Positions 8,103-18,597 of a stretch of 64,000 nucleotides of DNA are shown here, piece by piece. Both the position numbers and the translations under genes were made by a program. The first letter of the stretch is position 1. Each line of letters opens with the position of its first letter. Location: NCBI GenBank assembly GCA_019638395.1, contig JAHBTX010000004.1, forward strand, positions 618,411 to 682,410, read 5' to 3'. The notes beneath the pieces are model-generated. The model searched no databases. It had not been told where the DNA came from and saw nothing but the letters and a program-made list of their open reading frames with translations. The stretch comes from Cyclobacteriaceae bacterium (lineage in GTDB: Bacteria; Bacteroidota; Bacteroidia; Cytophagales; Cyclobacteriaceae).

Positions 8103-9473
8103 TTAGTTTAATAAAGATTTGATGTCACCGTTGGCTTTAAGCAGCTCTATTTCCGATTGTTTTACTTTTAACAACGCCTCGATTAGCTGGCTCTGTGCCA
8201 TTATCCTGGCAGTTTCTGCTTGCAATAAGTCAGTTAGTGGACTGACTCCTTCGTTATAATTTTGCTCGGTTACATCGTAAATGCTGTTGGCAAGCTGAAC
8301 ATTTTGGCGTTGAGCCTGGAAATTTTTGTAATTCACTTCAAGAGACCTGGTAGCATTTTCACTAATGGCTGAAGATTGTTGCTTGACGAAAGCCAAATCT
8401 TTCTCCGTTTTAATTTGCCGGATACGGGACTGCTGCATTTGCGCAGGCTTTCGTAAACCATCAAAGATTGGGATGTTTAACCGCAAACCAATTGATGCGA
8501 CATCAAACCAAAGCGGATTTGAATCACCTGACAGAAAAAATGAATTAGTTTGTCCCTGGTAAGTGTAACTGGCAAATGCCGACAAGGTGGGGTAATAACC
8601 TGCTGAATAATTTTTGCGCTCCAGTTGATACAAGGAACGTTGGGTGGTTAGTTGCTTATACTCAATCTTGTCTTCCCAAACGAATTCTGTATCTAATGTG
8701 CCCGGTGTATAATTTAAGAATGCAGAGTCTAAATCAGTGGGCAATTGGAAATCAATATCGAATGCAAAATCCTTGTTAAGGCCGATTAATAATTTTAACT
8801 GGCTTATCAACACATTGTAAGTGTCCTTCATAGTGGCCAATTGAGTTTGGATATTGGTGAGGCTTACCCGTAACCTGTCGGCATCAAGCTTCCGGGCTAA
8901 GCCATTGTTAAAACGATCGTTGGTAATAGTGAGGCTCTTTTGCAGTTCTTCCTGATTAGTCTCTAAAACAATTTGCTGCGTCTTCAAAGCGGCAACACGA
9001 TAAAATAGAGATGCCACCTGGTAGATAGTCTCTTCTTCAATACGTTCACGGTTAAGCCTGTAATAATCTTCGCTTACTCTTGCAGCCTTGATACCGGTAA
9101 ATAGGCTTTGGTTGAATATCTGTTGATTAGCCTGCACATTTATGGATGCTGTATATTGAAGGCCGCCACGTAGTACGATGTAATCATCGGGGCCTGCATT
9201 TGGATCGCCCAGTGCTGCCGGAAAAACGAATGCTTGCCGCAGCACATTATCAATCAGTTCCCCGGTTGCATTTATCTGGGGAAAGGCGGTGGCGGTCACT
9301 TCTTTTGTTTTTTGCTTTCCTTCATCCTCATCCAGTTGAGCTTTGAGAATGGAAACATTCTCTTTCATGGCTTGTTGAATGCACTGCCTGAGAGAATAGC
9401 GTTGAACCTCTTGCGCAAAGAGCAATGCCGGGAAGAGATTTAAAAGGACAAATACTAACTTTAGATTCTTCAT
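8103..9473 (-). CDS. TolC-family outer membrane efflux protein
   Basis: This 456-residue protein has a cleavable signal peptide (MKNLKLVFVLLNLFPALLFA, cleavage before QEVQ). Two TolC repeats follow: SLRQCIQQAMKENVSILKAQ at the start of the first, and the second about residues 230-450 ending YNEGVSPLTDLLQAETARIM. This N-x-G-x-x-x-L-x-D-L-L-x-A arrangement is typical of the channel's helical hairpins. It supplies the outer-membrane exit duct for the RND/MFP pair encoded downstream. It is the first pump gene after the TetR regulator, with a 53-bp gap that contains a short palindrome (AATCCGGATT, 9506-9515) of unknown meaning. Confidence 0.93.
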   Translation of the reverse strand: MKNLKLVFVLLNLFPALLFAQEVQRYSLRQCIQQAMKENVSILKAQLDEDEGKQKTKEVTATAFPQINATGELIDNVLRQAFVFPAALGDPNAGPDDYIVLRGGLQYTASINVQANQQIFNQSLFTGIKAARVSEDYYRLNRERIEEETIYQVASLFYRVAALKTQQIVLETNQEELQKSLTITNDRFNNGLARKLDADRLRVSLTNIQTQLATMKDTYNVLISQLKLLIGLNKDFAFDIDFQLPTDLDSAFLNYTPGTLDTEFVWEDKIEYKQLTTQRSLYQLERKNYSAGYYPTLSAFASYTYQGQTNSFFLSGDSNPLWFDVASIGLRLNIPIFDGLRKPAQMQQSRIRQIKTEKDLAFVKQQSSAISENATRSLEVNYKNFQAQRQNVQLANSIYDVTEQNYNEGVSPLTDLLQAETARIMAQSQLIEALLKVKQSEIELLKANGDIKSLLN

Positions 9474-9526
9474 ACTCTATTTATTGACTATTGTTTTAAA
9501 GATTTAATCCGGATTTTGAAGAGTGT

Positions 9527-10132
9527 TTAACTTAGATTCTTGAAAACACGCCTTCCTTTTTCGGTAGCAATACCATTGATCAAACAACCCATTAAATTAA
9601 TTGTTACTACTTGCTGGGCATATTTTGCCTGTGGAAAAAGTTTTTCATTGCCAGACAACTGAACCACTTCAAGAAAAAATGTAACGTAAATATTAACATC
9701 GAGTGTCGGGTTGAAATATTGATTCCTGACTCCATCAGCTACAATAATTTTAATCTTGTTGTTCAAAAAATCATCTTTGAACTCCTGTAGGATTTGCCAT
9801 TCATTCTCGTGATATTTTTGTAAATCATGAATCAATGAAGGGTTGGTTTCTTTTATCATTGATGTAATGCAGATGAACATCTTTATTAACCGCTCAACTG
9901 GGTTGGCTGGTTTGTCAAAAATGGCCTCGATTAATCCTTCCAGTTTTTTTCGAAAGGCAGTGATGATCTGATATACGATTTCGTCTTTGTCTGCAAATGA
10001 CTCATATATGGTTTTTTTTGACATGCTAAGGTGATGAGCCATGTCATCCATAGAAATACGTCTGGTGCCATATTTTCTAAATAGATTCTCGGCACAGGTA
10101 AGTATTTTTTCCCTATTTTCAGAATTATACAT
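9527..10132 (-). CDS. TetR/AcrR-family transcriptional regulator
   Basis: This 201-residue protein has an N-terminal TetR DNA-binding domain at about 8-55: REKILTCAENLFRKYGTRR, then SMDDMAHHLSMSKKTIYESF with the recognition helix SKKTIYESF. It is followed by a helical ligand-binding half. Its place directly upstream of the tolC-mfp-rnd genes, in the same direction, makes it the probable local repressor of the pump. It also follows the hydroxylase (10178-10801) with a 45-bp gap, so the whole block from 11248 down to 3846 may be one transcript or two. The inducer is unknown. Confidence 0.9.
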   Translation of the reverse strand: MYNSENREKILTCAENLFRKYGTRRISMDDMAHHLSMSKKTIYESFADKDEIVYQIITAFRKKLEGLIEAIFDKPANPVERLIKMFICITSMIKETNPSLIHDLQKYHENEWQILQEFKDDFLNNKIKIIVADGVRNQYFNPTLDVNIYVTFFLEVVQLSGNEKLFPQAKYAQQVVTINLMGCLINGIATEKGRRVFKNLS

Positions 10133-10177
10133 ATCTATTTGAGTACAGAAGTAATGCCTTTAAAACCAATCCGAACG

Positions 10178-10801
10178 TCAACCATTTCTGGCATTACGCG
10201 GCATTGTTCCATAGATGTAGTCCCACAAAGGAGAAGAAACGCCAAAGACTGATTCACCATCCTTGTAATGGTGAATGCTGTGGTTTACCCAAAGTGCCTT
10301 AAAAAAATTTCGAGGCGGTGAAAAGGCGTGAACGCTATAATGGATACCAAGATAAACAGAATACCCCACTAAAAATCCCGGCAAAAATGCAAAAACATAG
10401 TCACCCAACACTAATCTTAAAAGCAAAAGCAGAATTGTGGAAATGCTGATGCTTAGTATTGGAGGCATGGCCAGCCAGTCTTTATCTTTTGGATACTCAT
10501 GATGAACACCATGTATTGTGTATTGGATTTTTGATCTCAGTTTCGTGTATGTGCCCATGTGAAAAACATACCTGTGTGCATTGTACTCAACCCATGTAAA
10601 TACAAACCATCCTGCAAAAAAAAGAAGGGTAGCGATGCCCCATGTTAGCGCGGTATGGGTCAGACTCCAGTAAAACAGGGCAACTGCATACAAAACAAGT
10701 ATTGAGGTTGGAACAGCAATGTGCGTTCGTGTCAATCGCTCAAGCACGGGGCTCTCGAAAAGTTTTCTTGTCCCGGTATTCTTTGGCTTTTCATCTATCA
10801 T
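10178..10801 (-). CDS. fatty-acid hydroxylase / sterol desaturase family protein, paralogue 1
   Basis: This 207-residue integral membrane di-iron enzyme has about four helices. The histidine clusters of the FA-hydroxylase superfamily are complete: HRYVFH, HGVHHEYP, HYSVH and NHSIHHY, followed by the conserved end GVSSPLWDYIYGTMP. Members hydroxylate or desaturate lipid chains using O2. Two paralogues lie in this window at 22917-23522 (inside the sphingolipid operon) and 35038-35706 (after the second efflux operon). This copy sits between a universal stress protein and a TetR-controlled pump. The substrate could be a sphingolipid acyl chain or sphingoid base, but it is not proven by sequence. 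Confidence 0.88.
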   Translation of the reverse strand: MIDEKPKNTGTRKLFESPVLERLTRTHIAVPTSILVLYAVALFYWSLTHTALTWGIATLLFFAGWFVFTWVEYNAHRYVFHMGTYTKLRSKIQYTIHGVHHEYPKDKDWLAMPPILSISISTILLLLLRLVLGDYVFAFLPGFLVGYSVYLGIHYSVHAFSPPRNFFKALWVNHSIHHYKDGESVFGVSSPLWDYIYGTMPRNARNG

Positions 10802-10813
10802 TCTTTACTTATT

Positions 10814-11248
10814 TTAGTGAGCTTCTTTTTTATAGGGTACAACAATAACCGGCACAGTCGCGTGCCTTATCAAATACTCTGCATTACTCCCCATAACCAA
10901 ATGGGATAGTCCTGTCTTACCGTGTGTTCCAATGACCAGGTAAGAAATATCAAGCTTTGTTGCCTGCTCTATTATTTCCTTTTTTGGATCTCCAATTCTG
11001 ACCATAACTTCTTTATCAACGTCACCATACTTTTGCGTTTCCCTGGTGAGAAATTCGATTGCGTACTGTTCTATTTCTTCCCAGTTCCAAACCTTAGGCA
11101 GTCCTGGAGCAAGATTGGAATATTGTGATGTATTGTCCACCACATGGATAATCCAAACAGCTCCGTTGAGTTGTCGCGCAAGCTTGATTCCTTCCTCAAT
11201 CATGAGCAAAGAATTTTCACTCAAATCACTTGCTATCATGATTTTCAT
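10814..11248 (-). CDS. universal stress protein (UspA family)
   Basis: This 144-residue single UspA domain starts MKIMIASDLSENSL (strand 1 and the ATP-binding Asp). It ends with the nucleotide-binding signature GTHGKTGLSHLVMGSNAEYL (G-x2-G-x9-G-S/T) and the last strand VPVIVVPY, so it belongs to the ATP-binding class. It is 12 bp upstream of the hydroxylase gene in the same direction and is probably the first gene of the efflux/hydroxylase operon. It is divergent from a TetR regulator at 11359. Family members are cytoplasmic stress-responsive nucleotide-binding proteins of loosely defined role. Confidence 0.92.
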   Translation of the reverse strand: MKIMIASDLSENSLLMIEEGIKLARQLNGAVWIIHVVDNTSQYSNLAPGLPKVWNWEEIEQYAIEFLTRETQKYGDVDKEVMVRIGDPKKEIIEQATKLDISYLVIGTHGKTGLSHLVMGSNAEYLIRHATVPVIVVPYKKEAH

Positions 11249-11290
11249 ACAGTGTTCTAAACTTGTCGTCTAAAATCTTGACGGTGTAAA

Positions 11291-11316
11291 GTTAAAAGAA
11301 TAATTTTACTTTTAAC
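11291..11316. promoter_or_regulatory. inverted repeat in divergent Usp/TetR promoter region
   Basis: GTTAAAAG (11291-11298) and CTTTTAAC (11309-11316) are perfect 8-bp arms separated by 10 bp, in the 110-bp region between usp and the TetR gene. Two more TGTTAAAA copies follow (about 11322 and 11335). This is the usual layout for a TetR operator that controls both directions. Binding is inferred. Confidence 0.45.
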
Positions 11317-11358
11317 AAGATTGTTAAAACACTATGTTAAAATCAAAAAAACATTGAA

Positions 11359-11988
11359 ATGAATACGGAAACAAGCATTTCCACGGAGGAAGCGATTTTG
11401 GTGGCCGCAAGAAAGGTGTTTGAATCGAAAGGATTTGATGGGGCCAGGATGCAGGAGATATCAGATCGTGCAGGGATCAACCGGGCATTGCTTCACTATT
11501 ATTTCAGGTCGAAGGATAAAATGTTTGAGCGGATTTTCGATGAAGCACTCGAACGATTCATGCCCCTGTTATCCACATGGGATCAGGATCCGGATGAAAG
11601 TTGGGAATTGAAACTGAAAAGATTTATCAGGACGTTCATTACTTTTCTCAAAGCGAATTCGATGTTATTCCTGCTGAGGGAAATCATTCGAAAACCTGAC
11701 TTACTCACATCAAGAACCAAAAAGTACAGAAAGGGGCTCAACAAATTTGTGCTTTACTTCGAGAGATTAAAGCAGGAAGGACAGATTCGTTCTGATGTGG
11801 ACTCTAAGCACATCTACATTATAATGCATTCACTTTGCTCATTCCCGTTGATGAATGCAATTGTTTTTTCATATAGCCTGCGAATTTCTACGAAAGAGTA
11901 TGACGAACTAATGGCAGGATACCCGGAAATAGTCAGCAATTTATTGATCCAAATGCTAAAGCATCAAAATAACTGGACAAGCAAATGA
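11359..11988 (+). CDS. TetR/AcrR-family transcriptional regulator
   Basis: This 209-residue regulator has its DNA-binding domain at about 10-57 (EEAILVAARKVFESKGFDGA, then RAGINRALLHYYFRSKDKMF). The NRALLHYYF recognition helix is typical of AcrR-like proteins that sense lipids or drugs. The C-terminal half is all helical. It is divergent from the usp-hydroxylase-pump block and overlaps the next gene (11985) by 4 bases, so it heads a three-gene operon with a DUF5519 protein and an HD phosphohydrolase. It probably controls its own operon and perhaps the divergent one through the repeats at 11291-11316. Confidence 0.9.
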   Translation: MNTETSISTEEAILVAARKVFESKGFDGARMQEISDRAGINRALLHYYFRSKDKMFERIFDEALERFMPLLSTWDQDPDESWELKLKRFIRTFITFLKANSMLFLLREIIRKPDLLTSRTKKYRKGLNKFVLYFERLKQEGQIRSDVDSKHIYIIMHSLCSFPLMNAIVFSYSLRISTKEYDELMAGYPEIVSNLLIQMLKHQNNWTSK

Positions 11989-12482
11989 ATGAATTGGAAC
12001 TTTCAGATCGTGAAGATTTTACCCCGTTAACCACCGCGACCAGCCCTCACAAGCAATTGTCACAAAACGGGACCCATCACATACACAACAAACTTATGAT
12101 TTGGGCACATACCATAAGTTTTGTAGAGATAAAGCCGTCAATAATATCAAAGTCTGGAGCGCAAGGGCTGTTTCTTTCCGAAACAGTTAGACTTATCAAT
12201 CCACATGCGGTAATAGAGCGGGAATTTTGTCACATTCATCCATATCCCGATGGTAGTTTACATTTGTTTCTTCCAATGGCAGACGTTAAGGAAATTGTGG
12301 TAAAAGGTTGGGGAGAATTCCATCCGTTGGCTTTTTTAAAAGAGATCCCATCAAACTTTATTATGCTTTACAGCCCACGTTCAGAGCGGGAACTGTCGTT
12401 GGTCAAAGAAATTATTTTACGATCGCATTCATTTGCAATTACATCAACTAATGGCAAGGAAAATACTCATGTCAATATTTGA
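11985..12482 (+). CDS. luciferase-domain (DUF5519-type) protein
   Basis: This 165-residue protein has a central stretch matching the DUF5519/'luciferase domain' pattern: REFCHIHPYPDGSLHLFLP, then KGWGEFHPLAF and IMLYSPRSERELSLV. The family is named from a domain seen in fungal luciferase-pathway proteins, and its enzymatic role is not established. The N-terminal 45 residues are hydrophilic and unmatched. The ATG overlaps the TetR stop by 4 bases, so translation is coupled. Its own end overlaps the HD gene start. The family call is good and the function unknown. Confidence 0.7.
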   Translation: MNELELSDREDFTPLTTATSPHKQLSQNGTHHIHNKLMIWAHTISFVEIKPSIISKSGAQGLFLSETVRLINPHAVIEREFCHIHPYPDGSLHLFLPMADVKEIVVKGWGEFHPLAFLKEIPSNFIMLYSPRSERELSLVKEIILRSHSFAITSTNGKENTHVNI

Positions 12483-13074
12483 ATTTGATAGTAATCCATT
12501 AATTTTTGAATCCCGATTTTATGTTACCGGGTTGTTCAACCATTACCTTCCTGCAAACTGCAAGTTTCATACTATTCATCATACCCTTAATGTTGTTCAA
12601 TCTTGCCATGAGCTTGGCGAACACTACCGGTTGACAAAAACTGATATGGAAAAGCTTTTGGTGGCTGCCTGGTTCCACGATACAGGATACTGTTTGAATA
12701 TTGACGATCATGAAAATGCAAGTGTAACCATTGTATCGACATTTCTTGATTCGCGAAACTTGACTGAAAATTACATGCCCTCAGTTAAAAAATTGATCCT
12801 CGCTACAAAAAGATTGGGAGAACCAGTAACGCTTGCTGAACAAATTATATGCGATGCTGATGCTCAGCATCTTGGGGCAGAAGATTATTTCAATTGGTGT
12901 GCGCTCCTCAAAGAAGAGTTAGAACTTAAAAATTGCCAGGAACTTACGGATAAGGAATGGAGCCAAATGAATATTTGTTTTTTTGATTCTCATCGCTACT
13001 TCACAGACTATGCACAAAAAATGTGGGGAGGGCAAAAATTAAAAAATCTCAACCTACTTAAAGCAGGAAAGTAA
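12469..13074 (+). CDS. HD-domain phosphohydrolase
   Basis: This 201-residue protein starts at ATG 12469 (MSIFEFDSN), chosen because AAGGAAA lies about 7 bases upstream. Upstream in-frame ATGs at 12433 and 12451 would overlap the previous gene further. HD-superfamily metal ligands are visible: HTIHHTLNVV, WFHDTGY (the HD pair), DDHENAS and a late CDADAQHLG aspartate. Such proteins hydrolyse phosphoester bonds in nucleotides or signalling molecules. The substrate here is unknown. It is the last gene of the TetR-DUF5519-HD operon. No terminator is seen in the 436-bp gap that follows. Confidence 0.85.
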   Translation: MSIFEFDSNPLIFESRFYVTGLFNHYLPANCKFHTIHHTLNVVQSCHELGEHYRLTKTDMEKLLVAAWFHDTGYCLNIDDHENASVTIVSTFLDSRNLTENYMPSVKKLILATKRLGEPVTLAEQIICDADAQHLGAEDYFNWCALLKEELELKNCQELTDKEWSQMNICFFDSHRYFTDYAQKMWGGQKLKNLNLLKAGK

Positions 13075-14713
<1,639 letters not shown>

Positions 14714-14715
14714 TA

Positions 14716-15843
14716 ATGAGTAGTGTTAAGGTTGTGCACGTTAACTCCAAAAGGGAACTCCAGTCATTTATTGACTTCCCGCATGAGCTATTCAGAGGAG
14801 ATAAGAACTATGTTCCTGAGCTATTTGTGGCTCAACGTGATTTACTGACGCCAGGCAAGCATCCATTTCATGAACATTCTCAGGTACAGGCATTTCTTGC
14901 ATATCGCAATGAAAAAATAGTTGGCCGGATTGCGGCAATATCAAATAGTAACCACAACATCTTTAATAAAGCAAATGATGGTTTTTTTGGTTTTTTTGAT
15001 TGCGAGAATAACAAGGATGTAGCGGCCCATCTTTTTAGCGAGGCAAGCGAATGGTTAAAAAATAAAGGGGCAAATACACTCATTGGTCCAACTAATTTTT
15101 CAACCAATGAAACCTGCGGCTTGTTGGTTGATGGATATGACAGTCCTCCAATAGTCATGATGACCTATAACCCATCCTATTATAAAGAATTGGTAGAGGG
15201 ATTCGGTTTTAGAAAGAAGACGGATTTGTTAGCATATGCGTTTGGAGTAGAAGGTTATGATGATAAACCTTTGAGACTGATTAATACTCTTCGGGAGCGA
15301 TTAAAAAACAGGGGAGTTACTATTCGCAAAGTGAGCTTAAAGAACTTTAATGAAGAGGCAACCAAAATCCGTGAAGTCTATAATGCTGCATGGGACAAAA
15401 ATTTGGGGTTCGTTCCAATGACGAACCATGAATTTGATTACCTGGCCAAGGATATGAAGATGCTGTTGGATCCGGATTTTTGTCTGGTAGCAGAATATGA
15501 GGGGAAGTTTATTGGCTTTGCATTAGCGATCCCAGACCTTAATCAAATCCTTATAAAAATCAAGAAAGGCAGATTGCTTCCCTTTGGATTATTCAAACTG
15601 CTCTTTCAGCGTAAGAAGATAAATGCTTTGCGCATTATTGCGCTGGGTGTTTTAGAGGACTATCGCAAGATGGGAATTGAGGCATGCTTTTATGGCCAAA
15701 TAATAAAGTCCTACCGGGAGAAGAATTTTAAGATGGCTGAAGCCAGTTGGGTGTTGGAGAACAATGAATTGATGAACCGGGCTCTTTTGCAAATTAATGG
15801 TGTGCCCTACAAGCGATATAGAATATTCGAGAAATCATTATGA
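14716..15843 (+). CDS. GNAT-fold acyltransferase, candidate bacterial ceramide synthase
   Basis: This 375-residue, two-part protein has an N-terminal half with EKIVGRIAAISNSNHN and a central ETCGLLVDGYDSPP loop. The C-terminal half has GNAT-like strands (KFIGFALAIPDLNQIL, then RIIALGVLEDYRKMGIEACF, a degenerate acyl-CoA pyrophosphate loop). In Caulobacter the ceramide synthase (bCerS) is a GNAT-type protein unrelated to eukaryotic ceramide synthases. The position here, 2 bp after spt and overlapping the reductase gene by 4 bases, makes it the best candidate for the N-acylation step. General databases often call such proteins simply N-acetyltransferase. The fold is well supported and the specific activity is inferred from context. 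Confidence 0.68.
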   Translation: MSSVKVVHVNSKRELQSFIDFPHELFRGDKNYVPELFVAQRDLLTPGKHPFHEHSQVQAFLAYRNEKIVGRIAAISNSNHNIFNKANDGFFGFFDCENNKDVAAHLFSEASEWLKNKGANTLIGPTNFSTNETCGLLVDGYDSPPIVMMTYNPSYYKELVEGFGFRKKTDLLAYAFGVEGYDDKPLRLINTLRERLKNRGVTIRKVSLKNFNEEATKIREVYNAAWDKNLGFVPMTNHEFDYLAKDMKMLLDPDFCLVAEYEGKFIGFALAIPDLNQILIKIKKGRLLPFGLFKLLFQRKKINALRIIALGVLEDYRKMGIEACFYGQIIKSYREKNFKMAEASWVLENNELMNRALLQINGVPYKRYRIFEKSL

Positions 15844-16814
15844 GTAAAAGGGTTCTAATAACTGGAGCGAGTGGTTTCTTGGGCTATCATCTGATACAAG
15901 CAGCCCTTGAACATAATTTTGAAGTATTTGCTGCGGTCAGGCAATCCAGCAAGATAGACCATCTCAAAACATCTCAGGTCACTTTTACCTACCCTGATCT
16001 GAGCAGCCCAACCCAATTGGAAGAGAATTTCAGAACGAACAAATATGATTATATAATACACGCTGCCGGCTCTACAAAAGCAAGGAGAAAGGAAGAGTAC
16101 GAGATGATTAATGCTGAGTATGCAAAAAATGTGGCCATGGCAGCACAAGAATCGGGTTTGGACCTGAAGAAATTTATTCTGGTCAGTAGCCTTGCAGCCC
16201 TCGGGCCTCAGTCAGGAGAGAAGATTGAAATAAAACCCAATCCAGTTACGTCTTATGGAATTAGTAAGTTAAAGGCTGAACAGTATTTGGCGGAATTCAA
16301 CCTTCCTTTAATAGTAATAAGACCAACGGCTGTTTATGGTCCGCGAGAGCAAGATATATTCATAATATTAAAAGCGATAAGCAGGGGACTTGAATTATAC
16401 ATTGGAAATTCATCTCAGCAATTGAGTTTTATTCATGTAACGGATTTGGCAAACGTTACCATAAAACTATTGGAATCATCCTTAGTTCAAAAGACTTACA
16501 ACCTCACAGATGGAGAATCATATGATCGGTATGCACTTGGAAATATTGCAAAACAGGTGCTGGGTAAACGTACGCTCAAGATACACTTGCCATTTGGAAT
16601 GATAAAAATTATAGCAGGCCTGTTGGAGACCTTGTATTCCTGGAATGGTAAAACACCAGCCCTAAACAGGGAAAAATTAATGGAACTAACAGCAGCCAAT
16701 TGGTATTACGACATAGCGGAGCTAAAAAATGATATTGGATTTAAGCCAACCTATAAACTTGAAAATGGATTAAAGCAAACTTTACAATGGTATCAAAAAC
16801 ACAACTGGATTTAA
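15840..16814 (+). CDS. cerR: NAD-dependent epimerase/dehydratase, candidate 3-ketosphinganine reductase (CerR)
   Basis: This 324-residue extended SDR has a Rossmann nucleotide loop, ITGASGFLGYHL, at residues 6-17. The catalytic YGISK (Tyr-x-x-x-Lys) is followed by KAEQYL, with VSSLAALGP providing the active-site serine region and RPTAVYGPRE the typical extended-SDR strand. In Caulobacter and Bacteroides the ketosphinganine reductase is an epimerase-like protein encoded with the other sphingolipid genes. The overlap with the acyltransferase gene (ATGA, 15840) and with the next gene supports co-expression. The SDR call is firm and the substrate is inferred from the operon. Confidence 0.78.
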   Translation: MSKRVLITGASGFLGYHLIQAALEHNFEVFAAVRQSSKIDHLKTSQVTFTYPDLSSPTQLEENFRTNKYDYIIHAAGSTKARRKEEYEMINAEYAKNVAMAAQESGLDLKKFILVSSLAALGPQSGEKIEIKPNPVTSYGISKLKAEQYLAEFNLPLIVIRPTAVYGPREQDIFIILKAISRGLELYIGNSSQQLSFIHVTDLANVTIKLLESSLVQKTYNLTDGESYDRYALGNIAKQVLGKRTLKIHLPFGMIKIIAGLLETLYSWNGKTPALNREKLMELTAANWYYDIAELKNDIGFKPTYKLENGLKQTLQWYQKHNWI

Positions 16815-16825
16815 ATGTTAAAATT

Positions 16826-18151
16826 ATGAAAGAACAAATACGTGAAGCAGAAGGAAAACTAGGTGTACTCATACCCGGCCTTGGTGCAGTGGCAACAACA
16901 CTTATAGCGGGAGTAGAAGCCATTAGAAAGGGATTGGCGCAGCCCATCGGCTCCTTGACACAGTTGGGCAACATTCGATTAGGAAAACGTACGGAGAACC
17001 GGTATCCAAAGATCAAGGATTTTGTACCGTTGGCCGACCTAAACGATATTGTATTTGGTGGGTGGGACATCTACAAGGATAATGTATATGAAGCGGCAAT
17101 GAACGCCAAAGTTGTTGAGGCATCCATGCTTAGCTCAATCAAGTCTGAATTAGAGAAAATAATTCCTATGAAGGCGGTATTTGACAAGACCTATGTGAAA
17201 AACCTCGAAGGCACAAACGTAAAGAATGGAAAAACCAAATTGGACTTGGCAGACGCAGTGATGGAAGACATTAGAATATTTCAAAGTAAAAACAATTGCA
17301 CCCGCATGGTTATGGTGTGGTGTGGTTCTACAGAGAAGTATATTGAGCCCACAGCTGTTCATCAATCCATTCAGTCATTTGAAGAAGGGTTGAGAAAAAA
17401 TGATCCTACTATTTCACCCAGCATGATATATGCCTATGCTGCTATAAAAATGGGGATTCCTTATGCCAATGGTGCACCTAACCTCACCTGCGATATTCCG
17501 GCATTAATAGAACTTTCAAAAGAAACGGGTACACCCATTGGAGGCAAAGATTTTAAAACGGGCCAAACATTGATGAAAACTATTGTGGCTCCTGGCTTAC
17601 AAGCACGAGCGCTTGGAGTAAACGGGTGGTTCTCAACCAATATCCTGGGTAACCGCGATGGCCTGGTGTTGGACGATCCCGATAATTTCAAAACGAAAGA
17701 GGTTTCGAAACTGAGCGTACTCGAGCAAATCCTCCAACCCGAAAAGAACCCGGAGCTATATGGCGACCTGTATCATAAGGTGAGGATTAATTATTATCCG
17801 CCTCACGGAGATAACAAGGAGAGTTGGGATAACATTGATATTTTCGGATGGATGGGATATCACATGCAGATCAAGATAAATTTCTTGTGCAGAGACTCCA
17901 TTCTTGCAGCACCAATCGTACTAGACCTCGCGCTTTTTATGGATTTAGCCAAGCGAGCTAATATGAGTGGTATTCAGGAGTGGTTGTCATTTTATTTTAA
18001 GTCACCACAGACTACAGAGGGTTTGCCACCGGTGCATGATATTTTCAAGCAATTGATGAAGCTTCAAAATACCCTTCGTCATATCATGGGCGAGGATTTA
18101 ATAACCCACCTGGGCTTGGATTACTATCAGGATATGGTCGAGTCGTTGTAA
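16826..18151 (+). CDS. ino1: inositol-3-phosphate synthase (MIPS)
   Basis: This 441-residue enzyme starts at ATG 16826 (MKEQIREAEGKLGVLIPGLG). An in-frame ATG at 16787 lies inside the upstream gene and adds only a non-conserved tail. It converts glucose-6-phosphate to 1L-myo-inositol-1(3)-phosphate using internal NAD redox chemistry. Recognisable parts are the N-terminal Rossmann start GVLIPGLGAVATT, the SPSMIYAYAAIKMGIPYANGAPN region and GGKDFKTGQTLMKT with catalytic lysines, then GWFSTNILGNRDG. It is the committed step for inositol lipids. The phosphatase gene starts in its stop codon (18151), indicating coupling. Confidence 0.92.
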   Translation: MKEQIREAEGKLGVLIPGLGAVATTLIAGVEAIRKGLAQPIGSLTQLGNIRLGKRTENRYPKIKDFVPLADLNDIVFGGWDIYKDNVYEAAMNAKVVEASMLSSIKSELEKIIPMKAVFDKTYVKNLEGTNVKNGKTKLDLADAVMEDIRIFQSKNNCTRMVMVWCGSTEKYIEPTAVHQSIQSFEEGLRKNDPTISPSMIYAYAAIKMGIPYANGAPNLTCDIPALIELSKETGTPIGGKDFKTGQTLMKTIVAPGLQARALGVNGWFSTNILGNRDGLVLDDPDNFKTKEVSKLSVLEQILQPEKNPELYGDLYHKVRINYYPPHGDNKESWDNIDIFGWMGYHMQIKINFLCRDSILAAPIVLDLALFMDLAKRANMSGIQEWLSFYFKSPQTTEGLPPVHDIFKQLMKLQNTLRHIMGEDLITHLGLDYYQDMVESL

Positions 18152-18597
18152 TGTGGATTCACAAACTGGTCAGTTCAGTACTGGGCATAGGCTACCTAAA
18201 AGGGGGCGGAACCTGGGCGGCTTTGGTTTGGTGTGTGGGTTGGTATGCCTTGGGTGTGGATGGATTTGGTGTTGGCGCATTGGTAACCACACTTCTCATT
18301 TTTGTAGTTGGAGTATGGTCAGCTAACATGGTCGAGGCGGATTGGGGGAAGGACAGTAGTAAAGTAGTGATTGATGAGGTGGCGGGAATGGCAGTAAGCC
18401 TGCTGTTCCTTCCATTTGCTTTGAGATATATCGCGATGGCTTTTGTATTGTTTCGCTTTTTTGACATCGTGAAGCCCTTCTATATCAAAAGAGCAGAGAA
18501 ATTTCCGGGAGGATGGGGTGTAATGATAGATGATGTAATAGCAGGCATTTGCGCCAATGGTGTTGTTCAAGGTGCTTTGGCTCTTAAACTGATTTGA
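18151..18597 (+). CDS. PgpA-family phosphatase, candidate phosphatidylinositol-phosphate phosphatase
   Basis: This 148-residue membrane protein has about four helices and the PgpA signatures KDSSKVVIDEVAGM (metal-binding acidic loop) and FDIVKPFYIKRAEKFPGG, then GVMIDDVIAG. In E. coli PgpA dephosphorylates phosphatidylglycerol phosphate. In Bacteroides a PgpA-like protein beside MIPS and PI-phosphate synthase removes the phosphate from phosphatidylinositol phosphate. Its place between MIPS and the downstream CDP-alcohol phosphotransferase points to the latter role. It overlaps both neighbours by one base. Confidence 0.82.
   Translation: MWIHKLVSSVLGIGYLKGGGTWAALVWCVGWYALGVDGFGVGALVTTLLIFVVGVWSANMVEADWGKDSSKVVIDEVAGMAVSLLFLPFALRYIAMAFVLFRFFDIVKPFYIKRAEKFPGGWGVMIDDVIAGICANGVVQGALALKLI

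Noticed and set aside
3846-9473. Long plus-strand open frames opposite the efflux operon
   Set aside because: They are shadows of the strong minus-strand RND, adaptor and TolC genes and lack protein-like motifs.
14716-15843. Simple N-acetyltransferase unrelated to lipids
   Set aside because: Its location 2 bp after spt and overlap with the reductase gene make a sphingolipid N-acyl step more likely, although unproven.
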